Position numbers and translations under genes: made by a program
Assembly: GCA_029224185.1 (NCBI GenBank)
Contig: CM055188.1
Location: 25,081,497 to 25,145,496 of the forward strand
Reading direction: 5' to 3'
DNA from: Karalla daura
Lineage: Eukaryota; Chordata; Actinopteri; Chaetodontiformes; Leiognathidae
Length of the DNA: 64,000 bases
The notes under the pieces: model-generated
What the model was told of the DNA's origin: nothing
The model's input: only the letters and a program-made list of their open reading frames with translations
Databases searched by the model: none
Shown here: positions 1-8,883 of the stretch, piece by piece
Layout of the letters: the number at the start of each line of letters is the position of its first letter
Position numbering within the stretch: position 1 is the first letter of the stretch

Positions 1-634
1 TAAAGTTTTTTCTGAATGTTTGATATTTTTTGTATTGGTATATTACTGTTGTTTGGAACTGAGTGTTTTCTATAACGTATACACTATTTAGATGAGTAAA
101 TTACAACTGTTATTTTTAATAATGGATTTTTATGTAAAAGAAGTAATATATTTTAGTCCTCTGAGATGGTGAGAATGCACCCTAAGTCATATTTGACAGT
201 AATAAAAGTAATAAAATCTAATCACTTGCAAGTGTATGTTTCTTCATTTACAGGACTTCTTCTAGGATCAGTTTGGTGTGGTCTTTGAGACCAGCACATT
301 TAACTGTTGTTACCTTCTTGTATTAATTGCAAAGAGCAGGTGGTAAATCTCATTAAAAAGAATGCAACAGCTGGCTTTGTGTCTGAGTCAACATATTCCA
401 GCTTTTGAGTCTCACCCGTCACCTTGAAACAGCTCATTGTATGATGCAAGCTTTCATCTTCTTTTTTGATGTTATAGTCTAATTGGCATCTGTAATGATG
501 CATTGCTGGCTCCTGAATTTCATCTGTGATCCTTTTTAAAACACAAGTAATATAGCAGATTTCATAGAACTATTTTGTACCCCCTCATGTCCTCACACAG
601 GCTATGCTTTGTATGCTGTCCTTTTTTCTGTTAT
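1..634. other. AT-rich intergenic DNA, no gene seen
   Basis: This stretch is AT-rich with no recognisable coding sequence. The only longer open frame (300-503, - strand) resembles no known protein and lacks splice context. No repeat family was recognised by eye. Confidence 0.5.
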
Positions 635-880
635 TGTGCGATCATCCTTGGTCTGTACTTCAGCCTTTCTGCATATGGCAAGGACATCCTGCTCGGCAAA
701 GAGCTCTCCTCATGACAGGTCACATGTCTCCACATCAAAAGGCCTCTGTCTCATATTTACTTATTTTATGTAATTGTGCGATCATGTCTGGTATGTCTTT
801 AGCGTATTTGCATGCGGCAAGGACATGCATACTCCTCATAACATGTCACATGCCTCTTCATCAAAAGGCCACTGTCTTAT
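635..880 (+). repeat. Imperfect tandem duplication, two copies about 140 bp apart
   Basis: Copy 1 (about 635-756) and copy 2 (about 775-880) both start TGTGCGATCAT. They then share GGCAAGGACAT, CTCCTCAT, a GTCACATG core and CATCAAAAGGCC in the same order. Divergence and small indels show an old duplication. Open frames cross it, but they differ between the copies and match nothing I know, so I treat it as noncoding. Confidence 0.7.
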
Positions 881-887
881 TCTGCCC

Positions 888-1190
888 CCACCTCGCTTCA
901 TCCTCATCCCCTTATCCATGACCGGGCCTTGGGGGCATCAGCCCAGACGCTCCTCTCCCTGGCCATTTCCACTAACTCCTCCGGGAGGACCCCAAGGTGT
1001 TCTTAACCATGAAGATATGATATTTACAGTGTGTCCTGGGTCTTCCTCTCGGTTCCCTCCCAGATGGACATGCCTGAAACATTTCCACAGGGTTTCCAGG
1101 AAGAGGCTTCCACGTCAGATGCTCAAACCACCTCGACTGGATCCTGTCAATGCGAGGGGAGGAGCAGCAGCTCTGCCTTAAACCATTCTC
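888..1190 (-). mobile_element. 3' fragment of a non-LTR (LINE) retrotransposon
   Basis: Read on the - strand, this segment encodes a degraded form of the C-terminal tail common in teleost LINE polyproteins: a WFEHL motif, then a Pro-rich stretch, then RGRPRT. Downstream come sequences equivalent to the PPEE and VAGE(R)xxW motifs of that tail. Frameshifts and stops break it, so it is a dead 5'-truncated copy. The exact clade (Rex1, L2 or RTE-like) cannot be fixed by eye. Confidence 0.7.
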
Positions 1191-1784
1191 GGATGTCTGA
1201 GCTTCTCACCCCATCTAACATATCTCTCTGCAAAACGAACGAATTTCAGCCACCTGTACTCATTCCTTCTGTCATTACCCATTACTCATGACCGTTCGTG
1301 GAACATAGATGAAACAATAAAGTGAGAACTTCATCTTATGGCAGAAGACACGAAGACATGACATGAAAGTCATGGGGCCTGCTATGCCTCCTGACATTTT
1401 TCATTAAATTATGAATGTTTAATAAAAATGACCTTTTTAAATAAAAATTGATTAATTATGAATCAACACATGAGCTAAATAATCCTGTTAAATGAGAATG
1501 GTCAGTATTTTACAGGTTGTTATGAAATCCAGGGACTTTCTGTGTGAATGCATATGTATACTGAACGTATTACACATACAGAGTGAGCTCCAACAGGACT
1601 CAATGTCAGAAAAATCATATTTCGATTCTATAAACTAATAACAACTTATTTTTTGAACACTGCTCACAATGATGCTGGAGGTTTGATGATTTGCACTATA
1701 CAGTGAGTGTTTTGTCTCTCTGAGCCGGTACTGACAGTGCTTTTAGCTGCTATGCGTTTTCATTAATCACAGGTTAAAAGCACG
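1191..1784. other. Intergenic, nothing recognised
   Basis: AT-rich sequence without a supported coding frame or repeat. On the - strand its right end (T-run complementary to AAAA at 1776-1779) serves as the likely Pol III terminator of the adjacent tRNA gene. Confidence 0.5.
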
Positions 1785-1856
1785 AGGTCCCACCGAGATT
1801 TGAACTCGGATCGCTGGATTCAAAGTCCAGAGTGCTAACCATTACACCATGGGACC
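1785..1856 (-). tRNA. tRNA-Gln(UUG): tRNA-Gln (anticodon UUG)
   Basis: The reverse complement folds into a complete 72-nt cloverleaf. The acceptor stem GGTCCCA pairs with TGGGACC, and the anticodon stem CTGGA pairs with TCCAG around loop CTTTGAA. The T stem CCGAG pairs with CTCGG around TTCAAAT. The anticodon TTG lies at 1821-1823 and reads CAA glutamine codons. There is no intron and no encoded CCA, as expected for a eukaryotic gene. The internal B box (GTTCAAATC) is intact. An oligo-T terminator lies about 6 nt past the 3' end (AAAA at 1776-1779 on the + strand). No stem mismatch suggests decay, so it looks functional. Confidence 0.96.
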
Positions 1857-2152
1857 GGCTTGGCCCTGTCCGTTATTGGTGGACAACTCATACTACATAG
1901 TGTTTTAGATAAACGAACGTTAAAAATAGTCTATTTTTACTATAGTTACACTGTTGCTTATTGCTGTGTTTTAATCTTAGGAGGGCCAACACATCATGAC
2001 AGCGACAGCACTCTTGTGCGCACACAGCTAGTTGCTAAATGAAGCTAGGTTTGCTCAGTCTGACACGTCGAGTGTTTATTTGAAGAGAAAAAAATACACT
2101 CCCTCTCCTACAGGTACAGAGCCTCGGTCATGTTTGTCTCACTCAGCTTGTA
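1857..2152. other. Spacer between tRNA gene and microsatellite
   Basis: No recognisable gene or repeat. This is the 5' flank of the - strand tRNA-Gln gene. Confidence 0.5.
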
Positions 2153-2153
2153 C

Positions 2154-2242
<89 letters not shown>
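2153..2242 (+). repeat. Compound microsatellite (TG)n(GA)n
   Basis: A TG run of about 40 bp passes directly into a GA run of about 48 bp. Open frames through it are low-complexity artefacts. Confidence 0.95.
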
Positions 2243-2245
<3 letters not shown>

Positions 2246-2690
2246 AAATCTATGTATATCTAAACAATCCACTCACGTTGATTAACCTGGACGAGTTTCA
2301 CCGTTAAACGAGCATTCTCCTCGTCTTAGTTTTGTCACATTTATCAAAATAAAAGCATCAATTTCAAAATAAACATCCAGGGTGCGGAGCTATTGCTGCT
2401 AGTGTTGCAAAGAGAAAAGTGAAAACATATTTTAAGCTATGTACTCGGTTACTTTTGTGCTGAGAACTGTTTGTGTACATGCACACCCCCCTCATGGATA
2501 TCTTTTGAGGAATTATAAAAAGAAAAAAATAACCTTTGATCTCCTGAGTAAATATTTGATGCAGTCAAAGGAATTCCATCAGGATTCAAGATTTGCTCCT
2601 GAGCAAAACTACATCAAAGTGAAAATATAAAGCAAAAAATAAGCCAGCTAATACACACTAGAACAGTATAGTGGATGCTGACTGACTGAA
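2243..2690. other. Intergenic, nothing recognised
   Basis: AT-rich sequence with no supported exon, RNA gene or repeat. Confidence 0.5.
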
Positions 2691-2694
2691 GCAC

Positions 2695-3640
2695 TATTCA
2701 CATAGACAGATAGAAAGATAGATTTACTTGGATTTCAGCATCCGGGTTACAACACCGTAAGCTGGTGGTTATGTACATCAAGAATACGTAATATCCACAA
2801 GTGACACAAGTTACTATTGTAGGAGAGCATGATACATTGTAGTATCTAAGTGAGTACATTGAATATGTGTATTGTTGCAAGGAATTTGGTAGCAGGTAGC
2901 AGTTGTAAGAGTGCAAAAATGGCAGTGTGCAAAATTGTAGACAGTATATGGACAGTGGTAACAGCAATTGTATCAGTAAGTTAAGATGAAGAGTATTGTT
3001 GAAGTCGTTAGGTTTGTTCTTAAGTAATGAATGATTAATAGTCTATATGGTCTAGCAGAGTTGTGTCTGTAATAGAATAAACTGCAGGAAAAGAACAGAT
3101 TATGTAAACGGTAAAATACAGTCCAGTGGAGGGAGTGACAGCAGGAGAAGCAATATTTAGCTATAAATTTAATGGTCTGATGGCATTGAGGATGACGTTG
3201 TCTTGACATCATGGTTTTGGAAATAATACTCTGGTAATGTTTAAAAGAGGGTAAAACAGTTTGTGGCTGGTGATGAGTGTGGTCCTGGATGATCCGGTGG
3301 CCTCATTTAAGTGTCTCCTGTGGTATATGTCCCGGAGGGCTCGTCGTTTATTGCCTGTGAGTAACTGAGCTGTTTATATCACCTGCCACACAGCTTTACA
3401 GGCCCGAGTAGTGCAGCATGGGCACCACACAGTGATGCAGCTGCTCGAGATCCTCTCTCTGTGTCGCACATGTAGAGAGCAGTGATCAGCCACACAACCA
3501 TGCTGAAATTTACATGACACCACTGCAGCAAAAGTGCTGACATACTCTACTAAAAGGAATAGTAATGACAAGCATGGTGCATCCCTCTGATCTAGAATTA
3601 TCATCTTCACCCGTTTGTCCTTGCACCATATTTAGGGGTC
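2695..3640 (-). mobile_element. Probable degraded LINE 3' region
   Basis: On the - strand the 3370-3610 part reads SSCITVW and, further on, RRALRDIYHRR and SHKLF. These resemble the SSITVWY, LQDLY and HKLFELLPSGRR blocks at the C-terminus of teleost LINE polyproteins. Several frameshifts and stops interrupt it. The assignment rests on short motifs only. Confidence 0.4.
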
Positions 3641-4666
3641 ATAATATTGTCAAATACTGCTTATATTCACACTCAGAACTAGACTGCTCTGAGATATAGT
3701 GTGAATAAATGAATAAAATTCCATGTTTGCTTGTGCACTACATATGTGACTATTCTGTCTACCAGTTGTTGGGAGCACATTATATTTAAAGTATGGCAGA
3801 ATACATGACATACTTGAAGTAGTATCATTAGTTTAGCCTCATTTCCCTACTTTGTCTCAATTCAAGACAGAAATAATGAGATTTTCTCTCTACAAAAATT
3901 TGATAAGAGACTATGCTAATGTTTGTGGTGTCTACCTCGAGTTTGGACTGTGCTGGCTCTCACAGTTATGTGTGAGCAGGGAGTCCTGCCACGGTCTTGA
4001 GTGATGAGAATGAGCGGCGAAGGTGCCAGTATTCACCACCAGTAGTCCGCCTGTCAGCAAGCTTAGGATTCAGTTGCACATAGTGGTGAGAGGATGAGGA
4101 GAATAACAGTGAAAGCTGTACAGGAAACAACAATGTTCGTACAAGTATGCTCTTCATGTCCAAATAATACAGGACAAATGTGGGGTAAAGGTGATGGCAT
4201 CCTCTGCTGATCTGTTTACTCTACGCAAAGAGAAGACTGGCCCAAATTGCCTGGGGGAAGTGAGTCTGTGGGATTTGACAGGCAGCCCCAGGCATCCCAT
4301 GATGACAGCCGTGAGTGCATCAGGGTGGTGGTCCCTGAGGCAGGATATCCTGTGTTTCAGAGGCGCACCATAAATGTATTGAACTCAAATATTAGAGTCT
4401 TGAGCGGACACAGCTTCAATGTATGCACAGAGATTTCACCACCTGATTAGCACATGTCTTCAGAAGCTGGCCAGAGATGCTCAAAGCCACATTGAGTGGT
4501 TTATTTGTTGGATAAACCACAATTTACTGTTACTGCCAAATGAGGGGCATATTGCAATGTTCACTCTGTCTTCAAGGAAGCCTGTATCAACCAGTACAAA
4601 TACTTCTCAGAATGTCCTTGGCTGTCGAATATGAGTACAACTTGTCTGTGCAAATATTCCAGTCCT
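3641..4666. other. Intergenic, nothing recognised
   Basis: No coding frame with splice signals or family resemblance was found. Short open frames at 4191-4634 do not look protein-like. Confidence 0.45.
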
Positions 4667-4838
4667 AACAGAGCCCTGCAATAAACTGGCGAACTGTCCA
4701 GGGTGTATTATCTACTTTTATCCAATAGGCTCAAGCAAATCGCCAGACACCATTGGGTAGAAAACAGTAATGCATAAATAATTGATGGATGGATGGATGG
4801 ATGGATGGATGGATGGATGGATGGAAGGATGGATGGAC
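4667..4838 (+). mobile_element. LINE 3'-tail fragment ending in (GGAT)n
   Basis: It contains a decayed form of a tail widespread in teleosts: CTGCAATAAACTGGCGAACTG, then TCCAGGGTGTA, then an ATAGGCTC element. It ends in about 13 GGAT-type tetranucleotides (4784-4837). Such GGAT tails are typical of L2-like LINE 3' ends. It is the first of several copies in this window. Confidence 0.7.
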
Positions 4839-5738
4839 ATTCTTATGGATAGGTTTAGCATGCTTAAATAACTAATATAAATGTCCAGATAAAGGGATTG
4901 TGATTTGATCATTGTTTTGGAGTCCTGCCCCACTGGCCCCACTTGATATTGTAAAGTTGTGGCATATGGGCTTGTTTTGGATTCTTGAAGGTGTTTCACC
5001 TCTCATCCAATAGGCTTCTTCAGTTCAGTCTAGTTGTCATGACTCTACAACTTGAATAATGATGATGTGGATGTATAGGAATCTCCATAGATGTCCTTGT
5101 ACTGCTCTTTCTAATTACTATAATGTATATCTCTCTCTGTGGGTGCCTTTTCCCGATTTAAAAAAAATCCAGGTACAGTTTTGTAAAATCTGTCTTTGTG
5201 TCAAACTTTACAATCCTTTTTCACTGACATGACTTTCATATCTGTTAACCTCTCAGCTTTAATGGCCGTTCAGCTAAATAACATATGCAAACCACTGCAG
5301 CCCTGTGTAAATTACTCTGCACAGTACTCCTTTTCAGCAAAATATTATCAATACATTGAATAGTTCTGTTAATTTTATGGGTTAGTCTTTTTTTGTCTGA
5401 GTTCATCCACATTCAGTTCAGTATAGCCAGAATAATACCATAATACAAGATAATGGACTAATGTAGAAAAAATGCATCACTTCCAAATCTGCAGCCACTT
5501 AAAACTGCTTGGATGTGCAATAAAATGTGTGTTCAACTGATATCTACACATCCTGTAGTGTTTCTTTGCACTATAGTAGAGAGCAAATTCAAATCTGTTT
5601 GTCCTTAAGGCATGTGCCAGTATGCTCTCTGCTATGCAAGTTATTTATGTCTCTGCACCAGTGCCACGAATACTAATTCCCATAGTTTTAGTGGGTCAAG
5701 TGTTTCTGATTTATTATTTCCACTCTCTCGGTTTCCAG
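4839..5738. other. Intergenic, nothing recognised
   Basis: AT-rich sequence with no supported feature. Confidence 0.45.
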
Positions 5739-5923
5739 ACAGCAAGCCAGCTCACTGTGAAGGGCCGGAGCATCTGAGGACACAAAATGGCTGGGCCAGG
5801 ATACATGTCTGACATGGGTGCTGTGGAGCCAAATAAATCCCCGTTAGCTGAACGGCTTGATCCAGTGCTGGTGCCAGACTTGGAGACCGCCCAAGCCACA
5901 AGACAAGGATCAACTCTCCATGG
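5739..5923 (+). CDS. Candidate first coding exon of unknown gene (weak)
   Basis: A pyrimidine-rich acceptor (CTCTCTCGGTTTCCAG, AG at 5737-5738) and a donor (CATGG|GTATGA, GT at 5924) bracket this segment. It contains ATG 5787 in good initiation context (ACAAAATGG) and 45 open codons beginning MAGPGYMSDMGAVEPNKS. The composition is balanced, unlike the AT-rich flanks. I recognise no protein family and found no partner exon. Its phase (two bases of a Gly codon left over) cannot join in frame to the vdr coding exons. It could be an orphan exon, part of a decayed gene, or chance. Confidence 0.2.
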
Positions 5924-7740
5924 GTATGAACCTAACACCCACTCACTTTACTACCAGTTACTGCACATGAATCAACAGTTAACAAGAGTCTGACACATAT
6001 GTCTAAGGTGCTAGGGGCCTCACAATATGCTGATTCTGAGGTTAAAACAGAATACAAAACTGGACAAAACTGCAGCGAGCCATTGCACATGCGTGCTTCG
6101 GTTTTATGGTGCGGCCCTAATTGTTGAGCGGTTTGTACTCTTTAACCACACAGCGGGTACAAAATGTAAAACTGTCTCATGTGGAGAGGACTGAAATATT
6201 CAGGGAACGTTTGTTGTGAAAATTCTTGTCATGGAGGCAAGGCACTGCTGGCAGGGGATTCAGAAAGCTAAGACAGTGTGCACATACTGTAGCTCTAGCA
6301 CTGTGCTGACTGTTGGATCAATGCGGGGGAAGAATGGAAGGCTTGTGAGGGTGCAAAACACCTGATACACATTTAATAAACACATTAGCTTGCATACACT
6401 TTGTAAATTGTGATAGGAACAATAAACAATGGTTTCATCTTACATCTTTTTTGGCTATTACTACGTTCTGTTCTTGACCTTAACTCATTGTGTGAGTAAG
6501 CACTCGGGTGTATTGTTATTCAGTTATTATGTTTTCCAAAGGAAAAAGAATGGAGATAATACAGGTGTGTGAAGTGTGCAGGTTCCCTGTTTTCCCTATT
6601 TCGTCCCACAGTTTGAAAAAAACATGCATAAGGTATGAATGCCTCTGGGTGCTAGTGTGAGGGTTATTCCTATATAATAAGAGATTGGTAGTAGCAGAGC
6701 ACTATATCACTATGGGTGAAAAGCAGTTAAATAGATATATTGATGTGAAAAAAAAAGCTACTGTTTTATTCAAAAACCTATGCCTATGCCATACAGTCCA
6801 TAGTCTCAGCCTTGTGAAACAAATGTGTGCTCCAGGTAAAAAACAACGTGCTACATTAGAAGAAATCTCCCATAATTTGCACAGCCGACATCTGTGTTCA
6901 CATAACGATGTGCACAGGCCTGCCTTTTATATTAGGGCTGCTGCAGGAGTGAAAAACGATTAGTAGGAAGAGGATATATGGGACCGGATGGGGCCCTCCT
7001 CTCTCTTTCCCTCTCCCCTTCGTATCTGTCGCCTTCACCGTGTTTACATTATAGACACACCCCTGACCTTCACCCAGGCTCCCTCCGCTGGCCCCCCACA
7101 CACACAACCACACACACACGTAGACCACATACCAGAGATCTTACGTGTGCAGAACCATGCATAGACGACTGTCATTCAAATAAATAATTATCCCTAAATG
7201 ACGGAGATTTTATCTTAAAGAAAAGCATAAAATATCAGCTGTACTTGCCAAGTGTGATCGTGTTGTTGAGTTGTTTAATCGTCTATTTTTAGCACAGCTT
7301 ACTCGGCCATCGCTCATGCATTGCAAATGTATGGCAGGATCGCCATGCAGCGGAATTGCTTCCCAGCCTACCACTGTACTGCAGAGTAGACACACCCCTC
7401 CGACCCACACGCCTCACTGCACACATTTGCAAAGTGTCAAAGAAATAATGAAGCAAATCGCACACAACGAAATAACAAGAACCAGACCATGCTCATGTGA
7501 TTATTTTGCTTGTCTGATATCGATGGCGATGCTGTTAGGGCTTATTTACAATCACAAACACGGGGGCTCAAAGCCTGTGGCTGCAAAACAAAGGCTTCTC
7601 GACAGAAGAGACGACAGCAAGTCTCGACGGGACAACTCCCACCTGCCGAGACACCCCACGGTGTGTAATGTCAGTGGGGTGATCCCCACACCTGGAGCCA
7701 GGTGATTCAGGGATCAAAAGAGAAAACCATGTTGCTTTAA
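5924..7740. other. Region upstream of the vdr promoter
   Basis: No gene recognised. It holds a short CA-rich stretch (about 7098-7122) and a perfect MEF2-type motif CTATTTTTAG at 7283-7292. GC content rises towards 7.6-7.7 kb. Open frames here overlap on both strands without family resemblance. Confidence 0.45.
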
Positions 7741-7779
7741 ACCTCACGCGGTCAAAGTTGTTTACCTCTTCGTTACCTC

Positions 7780-8060
7780 TGACGTCACGACACACCCCTG
7801 TTTGACGGGGCGGCTCTGCGTCTTACGGGCACCGGCTGCGACCAATCGGAAGCGAGCTCCGGATAAATACGACCAATTACAATGCGGGATGGACGCCGAG
7901 CCCTCCTGTGATTGGTTCGCGGAGGGGCTGGGGGGGAAATCCCTTTTTCCCCGTAGTGTTCCTGAAGAGGGGGCGGTGCATAACAAAAAGTAATGGCCAT
8001 CTATTTGGGTCCTGGAGAAGGAGGGGTGTTTCTCGTCGGACTGCCGTAGGTTTTTAATTG
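7780..8060 (+). promoter_or_regulatory. Candidate vdr promoter: CRE, three CCAAT boxes, GC boxes
   Basis: Directly visible motifs are a full palindromic CRE TGACGTCA (7780-7787), a GC box GGGGCGG (7807-7813) and CCAATCGG (CCAAT 7842-7846). A second CCAAT lies at 7873-7877, an inverted one (ATTGG) at 7911-7915, and a second GC box GGGGGCGG at 7969-7976. The block is rich in CpG compared with the flanks and lies just upstream of the candidate noncoding exons of vdr. An ATAAATA at 7863 might act as a weak TATA element. The motif set fits CREB, NF-Y and Sp1 binding. The start site itself cannot be located from sequence. Confidence 0.6.
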
Positions 8061-8586
8061 AGTTTTCTCTCTGTTAACGCGCGTGTTTGTGCATCGGGGA
8101 CACGCAGTCGTGGCTGGTACGTGTTTTTCCGCGTCGGATGTCGGTCGATCGCGGTCGGTTGACGGTAGAATAAGGTGTCTGAACTTGGAGGGTTAAAACA
8201 GCAGCCTGCTAGCCACGCTAACGCTAAGCTACTACCAGCTCTGTGTGTGTGTGTGTGGGTTTATGTGTGTGTGTGTGCGTATGTGTGTGTGAGCCAGCGT
8301 CTAGAAGGGCGGACGAGTTTGACGTTTTCTCCCCCTCAAGTCTCCTCACATTTCTGAGTTTAGTACACTGCGGGGCTCTCTGCTCTCCTCTCCTCCTCTC
8401 TCTCTCCTCTTCCTCAACGCTAACCCACCCAAAGTCAACGTGGAGCTGGGGGGGGGGGGACACACACATACACACGCGTACTCACACACGCACTTCTTTT
8501 GCTTGAGCATGAAGACTACGGGAAACGGAGACTAAAAGAGGATTAAAAGCAACAACTTGGTCTTGATGGGGAAAAGTTGAGCTGAG
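8060..8586 (+). other. vdr: Candidate vdr noncoding exon 1 (5' end approximate)
   Basis: The CpG-rich sequence downstream of the promoter motifs ends at a good donor, GAG|GTATGA (GT at 8587). Its 5' limit is arbitrary. It contains a GT-rich block (8242-8292) and a complementary CA-rich block (8460-8492). Two short upstream ORFs are present: ATG 8509 to TAA 8535 (MKTTGNGD) and ATG 8566 to TGA 8580 (MGKS). A second possible donor, CTG|GTACGT, lies near 8118. Assignment to vdr rests on position and strand, not on transcript evidence. Confidence 0.45.
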
Positions 8587-8809
8587 GTATGAAACTCGTA
8601 TGCACGGGAGGAATGCAAAAACATAGAGAAGGAAAAAGTCGACATTTGTATTACAGTGGTTTATTTACTCGTTTTCACTACTACTGCTGTGTAATTATTC
8701 CTGAATGTGTTGGAAATATCTCCAGTGTTACATAAACAGAGCAACTGCAGGTCAGGTATAGCCCCCCTTCAATGACTTGCGACATGCTATTTTGCTTTGT
8801 ATTGTGCAG
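8587..8809 (+). other. vdr: Intron between candidate noncoding exons 1 and 2
   Basis: It starts GTATGA and ends TATTGTGCAG. No repeat or other feature was seen in its 223 bp. Confidence 0.4.
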
Positions 8810-8883
8810 GATTAACAACTGGGGATAAAGTGAAGAAAGGTTTCAAGTCTTACCTGTTGTACAAGGGCATGAAAAAACCTCAG
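8810..8883 (+). other. vdr: Candidate vdr noncoding exon 2
   Basis: It is bounded by an acceptor TTGTGCAG (AG 8808-8809) and a donor CCTCAG|GTGAGA (GT at 8884), close to the ideal donor. In frame with the receptor ATG it has a stop (TAA 8826-8828) and no ATG, so it cannot extend the protein. It does contain ATG 8869, which reads MKKPQ and, if spliced to 19771, meets TAA overlapping the receptor ATG. The exon is inferred from splice signals only. Confidence 0.5.

Noticed and set aside
604..1291. Series of + strand open frames up to 135 residues.
   Set aside because: They cross the tandem duplication and an antisense LINE fragment, so they are shadows.
4784..4837. GGAT array considered as a CRISPR-like or regulatory repeat.
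   Set aside because: It is a simple tetranucleotide tail of a LINE copy with no spacers. CRISPR arrays are not expected in a vertebrate genome.
7740..8600. Direct-repeat-3 vitamin D response elements for autoregulation.
   Set aside because: I scanned AGGTCA-like half-sites by eye here and around vdr and found none with a convincing second half-site at 3-bp spacing. A computed motif scan could overturn this.
8810..8883. The exon is fully open in one frame (TTA to CAG, reading LTTGDKVKKGFKSYLLYKG), suggesting a coding exon.
   Set aside because: That frame meets TGA at 8583-8585 if joined to the upstream exon and TAA if joined to 19771. Twenty-four open codons are expected by chance fairly often.
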